NCBI GenBank assembly: GCA_024336345.1
Contig: JANFOG010000003.1
Coordinates: 1,308,501-1,372,500 of the forward strand
Direction: 5' to 3'
Origin: Mariannaea sp. PMI_226
Taxonomy: Eukaryota > Ascomycota > Sordariomycetes > Hypocreales > Nectriaceae
DNA: 64,000 nt
Shown here: piece by piece, positions 22,977-34,101 of the stretch
Numbering within the stretch: position 1 is the stretch's first letter
Layout of the letters: every line of letters begins with the position of its first letter
Program-made: the position numbers and the translations under genes
Notes under the pieces: model-generated
Databases searched by the model: none
Seen by the model: the letters and a program-made list of their open reading frames with translations, nothing else
Told to the model about the DNA's origin: nothing

Positions 22977-24087
22977 ATGAATCACGGAAACTACGCCCCA
23001 ATGCCCATAATCTGGGGAATGGGCGCCGTATGGGATACCGGGCAGGTGATTAATCCGCCCATCATCGCTGAGATCAAAGTGCCGCCTGAGCAACTTCATC
23101 CAGAAGCTCGGAATCTATATGAGCACTCCGCCGAGCTGAGTGTTCTCACCGAGGATGGCAGGCCGTTCCTTGGTTCTACATGCGAGGTCCTGGAATACAC
23201 ACACAGCGCCTTGGCCGAGAAGCCTTCTTTCCAAACGAACCTCTCTGTCAACATGGGGGACAGGATTTCCTTCTTCTTTGGCCCGCCGGCTGTTGGTAGC
23301 TGGTTACGCTTCACAAAAGAGGCCAGATGCAGAAAATACCAGCTGAGGTGCGACTTCAAGATCTCGGTCAAGGACGGCGGCTTTTGGGTACCTCGAACTA
23401 TCATAGGGAGCTCAATCAGTCCGGTAGTCGAGATTCAAAACCATGACAAGCCTTGGCGAATAGTCCATCTTCCCAGTGATCAGGTTCAGGGTGAGTCCCC
23501 CTCCCGGTATGGCAATCCAACTAAATTCGCACACGCACGCACACACACATGCATACATACATACATACATACATACATACCAAGATGTGTATGTGTGGCG
23601 CTTGGATACGTGTATACATAGAGGTGCTAATAGGAATGCAGCGTACCATTTTCGCCTACTGAAGCTGGTATACCAGCAAAACCCCAACCTTCCAGAACGA
23701 AATCTGGCAATGTTGAATAAAGCAGACAATGATTGGATCTTCTGGCTGGAACGTCGTGGCCTCATTGCTTTGCACCGACATATGCGCCGTGCTGCAGACA
23801 GTCCAAGCCCAATGAAGCGTCGCCGCTCCAATGCAACATATCAAACTGAAGCTCAATCACTCGGATCGCCGCTGTCGGAGCCAAGCGCCCAGCCTTGGCC
23901 AGAGCCATCGCTTCCTACGTTTGCATTTGCCGACTGGGACGCATCGCAGGTGGCCACCATCATGGGCACCACCACGGGTGCCGCCATGGGGACCTTCGGG
24001 CTCACCGCAGCAAATGACCCAAGCAGACCCTTAGCCGAGTGCTCTAGCGACGCCTCAGACGTTGCCACAGACTCTGCGGCAGGCTAA
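22977..24087 (+). CDS. orphan protein with basic patch, possibly nuclear
   Basis: Two exons, 22977-23490 and 23642-24087, close in frame to 319 residues (donor GTGAGT, acceptor GCAG, codon GCG split 1/2). The first 190 residues look beta-rich and folded: NPPIIAEIKVPPEQL, LSVNMGDRISFFFGPP, RKYQLRCDFKISV. The second exon has helix (YHFRLLKLVYQQNP, DWIFWLERRGLIALHRHMRR), a basic patch MKRRRS and a Ser/Ala-rich tail. The phrase PPIIAEIKV faintly recalls the start of velvet domains, but the later velvet landmarks are missing and I do not assign it. A start at 22878 would add 33 residues. The 151-bp intron holds a CA/CATA microsatellite. Confidence 0.6.
23529..23580. repeat. (CA)n-(CATA)n microsatellite inside an intron
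   Basis: CA-rich repeat running into seven ATAC units, within the single intron of the 22977-24087 gene. Confidence 0.9.
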
Positions 24088-27000
24088 CTCTGCTCTCCTG
24101 AATGGCTAACTCCCGAAGACGAGATTTTGAGCTGTAAGTGGCCTACCTATTGGGTGCTCCAAAGCTAACAGGTCCTCCGATTCAAGGGGTTGGGCGCAAT
24201 CAGAGAGTCATTAGAAATCCTGTCAGCATAGGAGATCAGCAGGCTGTATACACAAGAAATTAGGCTTGCTAAAACAAAAAGAAAAAAAATTAGGACCTTG
24301 GACTTTCATCGCAGCATCAACATCAACGGGGCTTCATTTTTTTTCCCGCGCCAAGGATGAGTGCAACTTTGCTGCACCAAGAATCCGTGGGAGGATGGCA
24401 ACCAGAGAATTTACAATTTGCTGCACTAGAATCTTGGGTAAATAGACTTGGCCATTTGTGGCTTCAACTTCGTCCTCTTGGGGTATGATTTCGAGTTATG
24501 ATGGAAACATGGACATACGTAAGGAGTACGCCCACACCGATATTCCTCCCCACGGGCCGTTCCAGCTAACTCCAACGCAGCAAGCAAGAAATGAGGCCCC
24601 GAGACTCCTCGTTCTAAAACATTTTGGCATAAATCTCCGATCCCCGCATGAATGGATCCGCTCAATGATCGAGTAAGAGACAGACGGGTAATGCAATGAT
24701 TGTTCCCATGCACCTACACCTATTGCCTTAGACAGGGCGTCAAGGCGTCCGCATGCTTCTCGTCCGATTTTCACGTCAACGCTCCTCAACGCCCGCAACG
24801 ATCCCTGTCGAATGCAAAAAAGCAAAACTGGTAAAAGAAGGATTTACGGTCTCTATTTCTGATCCAGACTCCAGGTTGCTTGGTACTGAGATCGGCGTGT
24901 CCGTGTCCTAGACAGTCAATATGTAGGTCGGCTAGGTATCCTACTGTACCGACAGTACACACCAAAAGAGGGCGGGCTAATGAGGAGCTGAAGCTGAAGC
25001 CCACCAAAAGCAAATAAGCATACGACTTACAGCATGTCCGGGGACCGGGACAAAGAGCTGCCCATCCCCGGCGTGTGAATAATAAGAGCCGCATATGGTG
25101 GGGGTGGTACTGTACTCGAATCGCTCTCAAAAACTTGGATCAGGTTCTGCGTCTGAGAGGCGTAATGAAAGGGGTGTAGGTATATGTGATGCTGTCTCGA
25201 AGCCCGCCCATCACATATGGAGAGCGCCACACACACAAACACACGCACACGCACACGCACACACACACTATCATCCTGTAGTGTCTGTCGGTGAGGCGTC
25301 TCGTACTATACAATGTGTCAATCGGCTTGAGCTCGCACACTTGACACCGGGGAGGGGCACGGAGCTGAACAATAGGCCCGAAGTGCTAGCTGTTGTCATT
25401 GGCGTTACCTGTCAGTACTGAGCCTGTAAAGACCTCCATTCGTTGTATTTTAATATCTGGTTACTAATGTAACTGAACAATAGCTTCCACCAACTGTCCT
25501 TGATGGTTGCATGTTGCACAAACAAGGTGGGGGAAACATTCCAGCGCAGCCAACTTTTTTTCCTATCCAAGTCTCGCCATTGGTAATTTGTCAAGGAAGT
25601 CCCTTGATCCCCATCTCTTCAAAACGTAATCATGGTCGCAGCGGCTGGATGCCACCCTTTGGACGCTGCGGAGTTTGGGTTATTGCCGGGTTTGCTTATT
25701 GGATGGTTATGAGCGAATCATGCGATGGGCATCTGTGATGATTTTTGCCCAACATTTAGACCGCTTGTTAGTTATCCTACACGCCCAGCGATGATGTGAG
25801 GAGATGACCCGCCTCAAGATCGAGTCGCCACCACAACTGAAGATAAATGCATCAATATCGATTTGAAGAGGTGGTGGAGGAAAAAGGCAAGACTTGTTTC
25901 CTCATTATCTGATGACACACGGGGCTTTTTCCTGGGAGCCACCACCAACTCGTCTTACTATGTGGATGTTGGTTGCGAATCTCTTCGCATCCTTTCTGGC
26001 AAAGCCTAGGCCTCAAGGAGGTCAGAGGGGGAGGCGCGTGCGTCAGTCTTTGTGTACTCGACTCGAGTTGAGCTTGTACCTTGACTCGAGTCCTGGTGAA
26101 GAATTCATCACACACCCTGACGAATGTGACGTACATCCCCTGAGACGCTGTTTGAGGCAACTCAAGCTTTGCTCACGTTGCCACCCTTGTAAGGGTCTGG
26201 CATGGCGTACTCGCTTTGCAAATGAAAGTGTCAAATATATTGTTAGAACATTAAAGAGGAGTGATATCAAATGGGCAATGAATGTCTGGTCTTTGACATA
26301 GCTAGCAAGACGGCTCTAAGTAAGGAAGCTATTTGTTCCAGATCCTACCAGCTGGGTTGCCCGTTCGATCGTTCCCCAGGTGTCCCGTCCGGTATTACAA
26401 TCGATACCTCCTTTTAATTTATATTTGCAAAGAAGATCTCTAAACCCTTCTATCTTATCTGGAGCAAATGAGAATATTTGAGTTTTTAACATTCACGTAT
26501 TCTCATCAAGAAATAGCCCTGGTTGAAAACATGGGCCTAACTTTCTTCCGCCACTGGCTCAAATACAGGAAAAATTGGTCAATACCAGATATCTCCCGCA
26601 AGGGAATATCACTAGCCGCAGGCCAACTCCTTTTCGGAGAATATGTACCTGGATCAGCTTCTAGTCTTACCTAGAAGAGACCACTAGCAGACTGGAACAC
26701 AACCTTTGTGAAGTCAAATGAGATGTACGCTTGCCTCTAGATGTTTTAGTGCGAGGAGGATGTTGATGAGTTGTGGGGTGAGGAGATATCCAGGTCCTAG
26801 TTTGCACTGTTAGTCCTAACAATCCAAACTTGTTCTCATCAGGAGGCAACGTCAAAAGCAACCCGAAGATTCTGTAGACTTCTATTGAGACTTAAGGGCG
26901 CCTTGGCTAGTAAGACAAAGTAATAGCAATCTGATGGAGGGAGATGTTACTTTGGCCGAGTTGGTGATAAAGCAGCACTCAGTATTCCAGAGCAGCGATT

Positions 27001-28031
27001 GACAAGGAGGTGAATGCTAGTTGTTGCATTGGACGTAGTGTGGCGGGCGAGTATATAGATGCATTCAATGCACTCCAAGCGCATGGTATCTGGAACAGAA
27101 AACAGTCTTGTTTTTTCGAGCATGCAACGTATCAAGTGGGATGTCCATACAACTCTCAGCTTGGAGTTTTTGTGTTCCTTCACGATGAGACTATCGGGTA
27201 GCTGTGGCGAGGTGGTTACTGAGAGCAAGCAACGAATCACACTTGCTGGAATACACAATACAGACTGGATGATACCCAATACGACCACATCAACATTCCC
27301 GTTCTCACTTATTGTCGATCTTATTTGTTACAAGTTAGTTCAGCGAGTGACTTAGTGCACATGGTCGAAATAAAGAATTCGTGAGAGAATCAGGCTCACA
27401 CTGGGGGCTTCGGCTTCACCTAACAATACCACTTGTGTGCACTACATTATCGAATATTCACAACGATACTTGCTTCCTTTTGCAGAAAATGACTTGCTTG
27501 AACTTATTGGTATTGGTACCTCTTTACTTGGTATCCTGACTTGTATGGCTTGGACCTCATATGGCACTCGAATCTAGGGACTTTGCAGTTGGGCGAGGTG
27601 CAATTGACCAATGGCGTGCGTGCCGAAAACCGCCTGAGGCAAAGCCGACGACTCGCTGAACCTGATTGGTCCGACCGAGGAAAAAACCGGAGTTGCCTTC
27701 AGGAATATCTTGCTGGTGGTCTGGTCTATCCATCACCCATCTATCTCCATCAATCCACGCATAATTACATTATTCGCTACTCCAACCTCGACCACCGAAA
27801 TCGATATACCACTACCTCGCCCTCTCCAGAGACTTTTCACCTCTCCTCCCCTGTGATACACTCCCGTGCGAAAACTGGCCCCATACGATCGATTTTTGCC
27901 GTCTGAATTGAAACACCGCGCCCTCATGCGAGCTTCACCGTGATAGATTCTCCAGGGCTTCCGGCAACTCCCTCCTGACCATAAGGTCAGCAGTCATCAC
28001 ACTGGCGACTCTACAGAGCTCGCGGCTTCCC
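24088..28031. other. 3.9 kb gene-free region, possible retroelement relic
   Basis: No supported gene. Only short, unconnected ORFs occur on either strand. It holds an AC microsatellite (25228-25268) and a purine-rich tract followed by TGTTAC near 26933-26950, the layout expected before a 3' LTR (see findings). The last part, about 27540-28031, is probably the promoter of the CBS2-like gene. Confidence 0.45.
25228..25268. repeat. (AC)n/(GCAC)n microsatellite
   Basis: About 40 bp of alternating AC with GC variants in intergenic DNA. Confidence 0.9.
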
Positions 28032-29381
28032 ATGAGGTTGCCTCGCAGATTACCACTATGCCCGAGACATAGCATCGCAGCCCCAAGTCGAAGGGCGGCT
28101 TCAAGATGCTTTGCATCAGCTGCTTCAACAACAACCCACCACACTCGAGCGGCCAAGGCCATTCCTCCAGAATTAGCCGGGGCCCCTTCGACGAGACCAT
28201 GGAAGCGCTCTGAGCAAATCGCTCAAGCTGTAGAGACTGCACCGACCCCCGCCTCAAAATTTCACATACCTTCCGTCATCCTTCCGGCCGAAGCCGCGAA
28301 ATCCGGCCCTGTCCACAAGATCCATATCCTCGGCGACGATGTGAGATCAAGATTTATCGCCCACGCGCTGTGTGGAGTATACGATTCCGTGGAGCTCCTC
28401 GGCTACCGATCCATGCCCAAGTCGAGATACCGAAATATCGAGGCAGCGCAGCCAGAGAGATCCAGAAGAACTGCCTATACCGAGCCAAGCGCGGCGCCAG
28501 TACGGCAGCATGTCAAAGCCGACAAGTCTCGCATTGATCAGCTCATTGTCACAGGCCGTGGCTTTGAGGCTGTCAAGGCCATTGCCTCGGTCAAGGATCG
28601 TGTAGATGAGAACACATCCGTCTGCCTGCTCAACGACGGCATGGGCGTCCTCGAAGAAGTCCGCGACCATATTTTCAAAGACACCAAGTCGACGCCTAAT
28701 TTCATTCTTGGTCACATGAGCCATGCCCTAGTATACAACCGCAACCGCGACTCGATCAAGGAGCTCAAATCGGGACGAATGGTTGTAACGCAGACAAACC
28801 CCACCTTGCAAACGGAAGGATTCATGGAATCTCTCCAGCAAATCAAGTCATTACGGATGACATCTGGCAATTTCGAGAAGTGGATGCGATTCAAGCTTCC
28901 CTCAATGGCCTTCACGGCGGCCGTCGAGCCGGTGTGCGTCCTACTCGAGATTCCCTACAAGGGCCTCCTAGAAAACAAGGCAGCACAGAGCATGATGAAC
29001 CGTCTCCTAGAAGAGATTGTCAAGGTGGTGGACGTAATGCCCGAACTGCAGGGAGCGACCGAGCTTCGGCGGTTCATGCACGGGGAGGAGTTGAAGAAAT
29101 GGTGCTACCAGAGGATTTCAGGCAAAGCGACAGCACCTTGCGACCTGCTGCAGCGAATCGAGAGGGGGCTCCAAACAGACATCAAATACCAGAACGGCTT
29201 CTTCCAAAAGCGCGCTCAGGCGTTGGGCGTCGACATGCCCCTAAACAGCTTGATGGTGCAAATGGTCAAGGCCAGGCGTGCAGAGGCCATGGCGAAGAGG
29301 AAATCGTGGGTTCACATAGAGGAGAAATCGGTAGACAGTCTACGGACTCCGGAAGGGCGGGCGGCATGGCTAAGGAGCTGA
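28032..29381 (+). CDS. CBS2-like mitochondrial protein of the ketopantoate reductase fold
   Basis: Single exon, 449 residues. The N-terminus (MRLPRRLPLCPRHSIAAPSR and onward, Arg/Ser/Ala-rich, no acidic residues for about 40 positions) is a mitochondrial presequence. A degenerate Rossmann motif (KIHILGDDVRSRFIAHALCG) and a later variant of the PanE C-terminal domain (NFEKWMRFKLPSMAFTAAVE) indicate the ketopantoate reductase superfamily. Fungal mitochondrial members include Cbs2/Cbp7, which activate translation of cytochrome b mRNA. The glycine-rich GxGxxG loop is altered (GDDVRS), so NADPH binding and true reductase activity are doubtful; an RNA-related mitochondrial role is the better inference. 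Single unbroken reading frame with high-GC codons. Confidence 0.72.
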   Translation: MRLPRRLPLCPRHSIAAPSRRAASRCFASAASTTTHHTRAAKAIPPELAGAPSTRPWKRSEQIAQAVETAPTPASKFHIPSVILPAEAAKSGPVHKIHILGDDVRSRFIAHALCGVYDSVELLGYRSMPKSRYRNIEAAQPERSRRTAYTEPSAAPVRQHVKADKSRIDQLIVTGRGFEAVKAIASVKDRVDENTSVCLLNDGMGVLEEVRDHIFKDTKSTPNFILGHMSHALVYNRNRDSIKELKSGRMVVTQTNPTLQTEGFMESLQQIKSLRMTSGNFEKWMRFKLPSMAFTAAVEPVCVLLEIPYKGLLENKAAQSMMNRLLEEIVKVVDVMPELQGATELRRFMHGEELKKWCYQRISGKATAPCDLLQRIERGLQTDIKYQNGFFQKRAQALGVDMPLNSLMVQMVKARRAEAMAKRKSWVHIEEKSVDSLRTPEGRAAWLRS

Positions 29382-29820
29382 TTCAAGGGTTTTTGGTCTG
29401 TAAAGATATAATGTATCTATCAAATGCATGGCACGGCGAAAAGGAGGGAACGGTTGTGCAGAATAGATCTTACGTGGCGCATGGCGTCAATGCTCAGAAA
29501 AAGTATTAGTATATAGAAACATGACTACTCGATTATGTCCTCTCTCTCTCTCTCAAAGGAAGCCGAATCTCATGCTTTTATATGAACTATGTGCACAAAT
29601 TGAATCATGACAAACTTCACCTTCGTCATACACAGAACACAGGCATATTCCCAGAGAGGGGTGTCATGTGACGCCGCCAGATCTAGTGCCCCTCCAAAAC
29701 CCAGAACCAGCCCACATAACACCATCAGGCTGAATGCCCCGCGGTAGGTCTGAAGCTGGGCTGATGTAACTATCAACCTCTCCAAAAAGCAACAGCTTCA
29801 CCAACCACAACACCACCAAA
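29382..29820. other. intergenic between CBS2-like and PDCD5 genes
   Basis: 439 bp with no gene seen; includes a short CT repeat near 29538-29554 and the PDCD5 promoter. Confidence 0.6.
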
Positions 29821-30392
29821 ATGGATGACGCAGAGCTAGACCAGGTACTTGCAAAACTCCTACTCAAGCTATCGGAAAGCTTCAAGTGCTCACACAAACA
29901 CCACAAATAGATCCGAAAAGCTCGCCTCGAGCAGTTGAAAGCCCAAGGCGGCGGTTCTGGCGGCGCAGGCCCCTCTGGCGGGCAGCAGGCAGGCCAACAA
30001 AAGCAGTAAATATAACCCCCCCTTCCCTCCCTTTTCATAAACACTTTGCCTTCTCCTTTCCCTTGGAGCGCTTTTACAGACTAACACATGGGGTCTCGAT
30101 GTGAATAAAAAGACAGGAAAGCGAGGCTCGACAGCACGTCCTCAATCAGATCCTTCACCCTGAGGCCATGGACCGTTTGGGTCGCATCCGTCTCGTCAAG
30201 GAGGAGCGTGCAAACGATGTCGAGAACCGGTTGATTATGCTTGCGCAGACTGGCCAGCTGCGCCAAAAGGTCACCGAAGCCCAGCTCAAGGACCTGCTGA
30301 ACGCCATGTCTGAGAAGCAGGAGGAGGAGAAGATTGTGGTGAGCCGCCGCAAGGGCTGGGATGATGATGATGATGACCTGCTCGACTTGTAG
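29821..30392 (+). CDS. PDCD5: PDCD5 family DNA-binding protein
   Basis: PDCD5 homologues are small helical proteins found from archaea to humans, linked to apoptosis in animals and to prefoldin/tubulin binding. Exons 29821-29844, 29911-30005 and 30113-30392 give 132 residues. Start MDDAELDQ continues as IRKARLEQLKAQGG, followed by a Gly/Gln-rich insert common in fungi. The third exon carries the conserved core ARQHVLNQILHPEAMDRLGR, RLVKEERANDVENRL and LMAQ-like helix, and the acidic C-terminus DDDDDLLDL. Intron 2 must use an AAG acceptor at 30111-30112; the nearby ACAG (acceptor at 30116) puts the core out of frame with exon 2. Convergent with COQ4. Confidence 0.9.
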
Positions 30393-30824
30393 AGGGGAGA
30401 AGACAACCCTAAAGAGAAAAAGAAAAAAGCAGAGGAAGAAAGAGAAAAGAAACGAATGAATGAATGGGAGAAGGAATGAAGGGTGAGAAGAGTAACAGAG
30501 AGAAAGACAAAAAAAAAAATTGGATTGTGCGACGACCAGATGATACTGCACAGGTTGCGGCATGGTGTGTTCCATGGCCAGACGTATTATTTTAACAGAA
30601 GCAGCTCTCCAGTTGAGCAGAATGGAGAGATGAAACCAAAGTGTCATGGGCTATTTTGATGCCTGCTACTCGTACATTTTCTTCATCATTTCTCAGGAAT
30701 ATATCTTACACATACACACATGTACACACACATACAATCCCTTATATGTGTGTGTGTGGGGGTGATTATAAGTACATGAACTAGAGCAAAAATCTTCGTG
30801 ACCCTTGTTTGGGGGTGTGTGTTG
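30393..30824. other. 3' intergenic between convergent PDCD5 and COQ4
   Basis: 432 bp with A-rich and TG/CA-rich sequence and one perfect 11-bp inverted repeat (separate entry). No gene seen. Confidence 0.6.
30724..30755. repeat. inverted repeat, CA arm / TG arm hairpin
   Basis: Left arm ACACACACATA at 30724-30734 and right arm TATGTGTGTGT at 30745-30755 are perfect complements with a 10-nt loop. It lies between two convergent stop codons, 70 bp from the COQ4 stop. Confidence 0.75.
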
Positions 30825-31803
30825 TCAATATCCTCGCAGCTCCTTCAGTCTTCGTTTCTCCTCTCGCTCTCTCTTGCGGATCGACCTCATATCCGGCGGT
30901 CTCTCGATGCCCAGCTCGGCTCTGACATCGTCAACGTTGTCCTCCAGCCTCTCCTCCCAGAAGACGTTAATCACATCCTTGCCGCGTGCGCCGTTCTTGA
31001 TCGCCCACGGCAGGTAGATAGACGCAAATCGCCGCCTCTCGCTCCTCTTCATGGTCGCGGCCGAGAAGATGCTGAGACCCGTCATGGGTAGCAGCGTGTT
31101 GGCGAACTCGAACGCCTTGAGGGCCACCTCACCCTCGCGGACGATGGGCAGGCCCGTCAAGGCGTGGTAGAAGTCGTGGCACTCGCGGTATCGCTGCATG
31201 ACGTAGGCGCACTCTTCGTCGTCGATGTACCGCACGGCGGCTCGGGTGTCGGGCGAGACGCCCTCGCGGTCGAGCCAGCCGACGTAGGCGCGGCCAACGC
31301 TGTTCTCAGGGAGCTTGCGGAGGGCGTCGAGGTCGAGGGTTCGTGAGGAGATGCGGGGGCGCTGGCGGAGAATGCGGCGGCCGGTCGGGTCGGCAAGCAT
31401 GCTGTCACGGAGGCGATAGATGAAGTAAGGAGTGGCCGTAGCCTCACCGGTGGCAGCAATTAGGTCTTCACCAAGAGCGTACAGAGAGTCAGCATCACGG
31501 TCATCATTTGAGGTTGAGGGCAAGTCGAGAGAGGGGATAGTTTTCAATCGTACCATGGCGATAAGGGTCAAAGAATGACCAAAGACTAGCTCCTACAGCT
31601 AACCCGACGCGCTCAGTTTTAGTCAATGGCACATGGCCAGGATAATTGGGAGGTGGTCGGTTGAAGACGGAGAAGCTGCGACGTGAAGACGAGTAGGGGG
31701 AGGAGGAAGAGGAAGCGCAGGTTGCGCAGATAGCTGATCGCAAAAGACCAGCCTGTCTAGCAGAAGTGGCAGAGCGAATATGCGTGAACGTGGCCTTCAT
31801 CAT
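30825..31803 (-). CDS. COQ4: COQ4, coenzyme Q biosynthesis protein
   Basis: Coq4 is a peripheral protein on the matrix side of the inner membrane, required for ubiquinone synthesis and for the CoQ synthome. Exons 31554-31803 and 30825-31465 give 296 residues. The N-terminus is a Ser/Arg-rich presequence. The core begins [20 protein letters not shown] across the intron, with [16 protein letters not shown] next. The metal-binding HDxxH motif is present as CHDFYHAL, followed at the right spacing by a Glu in [14 protein letters not shown]. Two Met codons start the frame (31803, 31800); I give the first. The intron uses GTACGA and a GAAG acceptor; that splice gives the family-standard sequence. 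Confidence 0.95.
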
Positions 31804-32494
31804 TCCTGAAAATAACCATGAAGAGGAAGAAACAAGAAAGGCAATTGAGCGGCCTGAGTCGAAGCTCGAGGAGCAATCGCAAGAAAGGATGCAGCTTGTC
31901 GTATGATTGCGCCGGACAGGTGCGATGACATTTCGGAGCTCGAAGTGGGGCCGAGTCCGGGGGCGGGGGATCAACTTATATCCAGTCTCTACCACTTGAC
32001 GGACTGTCATTACAAGATCCCCCAGACCTCATATGTGCCAGATATCAGTTGAGATAAGGTACAAGTTAAATTTCACAGTTAAGAATACGCTGTAAACTCC
32101 TGATCCTAACCTTACACACCGCTTCTATTATACACTGGGGCTAGATTCCCAACACTGTTGGTCGCCATATGAAATTTTTCATCCCGTCCATCACCATTCC
32201 GCCAACCGACTTTCGACAAAAACTAATAAAGAAACACTTGAAATTATAAGTCCACCTTGGAAACGATACCCGAAGACCCCCTCCCTGTCCCATCAAATAA
32301 TCACATTTGAAAAAGTTAAAAAATTGAAAATGCCTGCAGAACTGGTCTGCTGCATGTGATCCCTCGTCCTCAGACTTGCATGAGCCTACTCCTCAGTACC
32401 TGTACCGAAAGACGTAAGAGAAGAACGGCCAAGCATATTAGAGGTAGTTTCTCAGCACTTGATTTCCAAGCAGAGCAAGCCGACCGCCATTGTC
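31804..32494. other. intergenic: COQ4 promoter and 3' flank of RRM gene
   Basis: 691 bp with no supported gene. AT-rich around 32160-32330. Confidence 0.6.
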
Positions 32495-34101
32495 CTACTC
32501 TGGCCGTGGTCGTTTAGCCCCATGAGGGTTACCCCAATCGCCTCCGCCTCCGCCTCCGCCTCCTCCTCCTTGATTCTGGTTGAAGCCAAACCCAGGATTG
32601 AAGTTTGCGTTCATGCCTTGAAAGTCTGGTCCAACATTAGTTTACAACATCCTCTGACACATGCCTACATTGTCTGGGGCAGCAAACAGAAAAAGAAAAA
32701 GAAAACTTACTTGGCATCCCGTTCGGCCCCATCATGCCCATGCCCATGCCCATGCCTCCATGCATACCCATAGGCATGCCGCCCATCGGATTCATACCCA
32801 TCATACCTCCTCCACGGCCGCCACGCATTCCGCCAGGTCCACCACGTATGCCACTGCCCATCATGCCTCCACGGTTGAAGCCACCAAAGTTGCCTCCGCC
32901 CATTGGGCCATTAAAGCCACCTCCCATGTTATTGTTGAATCCCATGTTGTTGTTGTTATTGAAGTTGCGGTTGAAATTGTTATGATTCATTCCGCCACGG
33001 TTGTATCCGCCACGCCCGCGATAACCACCTCCGTAGTTATTGCCCCCATAATTGTTGTTGCCGAAGTTGTTGCCTCCAAAGTTGTTTCCACTATGGTTAT
33101 TGTTCGCTGAATGATTGTTGCGATCGTTATACTGACCCCCTTGTGCACGGTTCTGGTCTTTACCGCGAGCCGGTGCGTCCTTGGGCAACGTCTTGAAAGG
33201 GTTCAGAACAGGGTTGAGGTACACCATGGTAAAGTGCTTCTGGCCCGCAGGCAATCCGGCTTGCATATCCTCCATAGCGTACTTGGTTGCGGTGGCGGCC
33301 TGGGGGGAGTAAAACTCAACATATACTTGTCTGTGTGGCCTGGTTAGCTCATTGCGCCCGAAAGTGTTCTGAATCCTCTCGCCGAGCTTACCCCTTGCTC
33401 TTGCCATTAACCTTGTGTTCGCTAAAGGTAAGATCCTTGAGCTCATCCTCGCAGTCGGCATCTCTCACCCAGCCTCGAATGTCATCATCACTGGTCCACC
33501 AGCTGAGATCGGAAAGCAAAAGAGCTGTGGTGGCGCCGGCCTCAACGGGACGGTCATCCTCAGGTGACTTCCGCTTCGTTCCGTGCTGCGGGGGGTAGTT
33601 CTCGTCATATCTGTCGCCTTCATTCTCGTTGTAGTTGCCATGGTGAGCGTGGTCACCACGGTTTCCTTCGTCATCCATATATTGGTCCTCATAGTTGTCC
33701 TGTTGCCGGTCGTCTCGGTATCGGTTGTCATAGCTTTCCCGCCTCTGGTCATCTCGAGGCGCAGAACGAGCTTCGTCAAAGCTTTCTTGTTGCCGATCGT
33801 CTCGAAATCTCTCTTCCTCATAGTTTTCACGTGGTCGATCCTCTCGATATCGGCTATCATAGCTTTCCCTTCTTCGATCATCCTGAGACTCTCGAAACCG
33901 GCCATCGTCATGGTCTTCCCTTCCCCGTTCCTCTCGGTGTCCCTGAGCTTGATAGTTGTTTTGGTGGCGATCGTCTCGATATCCGTGCCCAGAATCATAT
34001 TCTAGCCTTCGATCATCTTGGGATCCGTGCGTGTCATCGCGGCGATCGGGATCCTCGTCGTAGTCGCCATAATAGTCGACTTCGTAGTCTTCCGTAGTCA
34101 T
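32495..34101 (-). CDS. CPSF6/CFIm68-like RRM protein
   Basis: Likely homologue of cleavage factor I subunit CPSF6/7, an mRNA 3'-end processing factor. Exons 33392-34101, 32711-33330 and 32495-32625 give 486 residues. Residues 1-170 are extremely rich in D/R/E/Y with near-repeats of RRESYDxRYRDD. The RRM lies at about 195-270, with RNP2-like ALLLSDLSWWTSDDDIRGW and RNP1-like GKSKGQVYVEF across the intron; the WWT/DDDI pattern is characteristic of CPSF6/7. The C-terminus is low complexity: Asn/Gly, then RGRGGYNRGG boxes, Met/Gly-rich, a glycine run and the basic end GAKRPRPE. The RGG and Met/Gly tracts suggest phase-separating behaviour; that is inference. Start ATG at 34101; the more upstream in-frame codons are not needed. 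Confidence 0.82.

Noticed and set aside
18600..24087. A complete MAT1-1 or MAT1-2 locus
   Set aside because: No alpha-box, no HMG box, and no SLA2 or APN2 in the window; only a possible HPG motif in one protein.
22977..24087. Velvet-domain protein
   Set aside because: Only a short PPIIAEIKV-like phrase recalls velvet; the order and later landmarks of velvet domains are absent.
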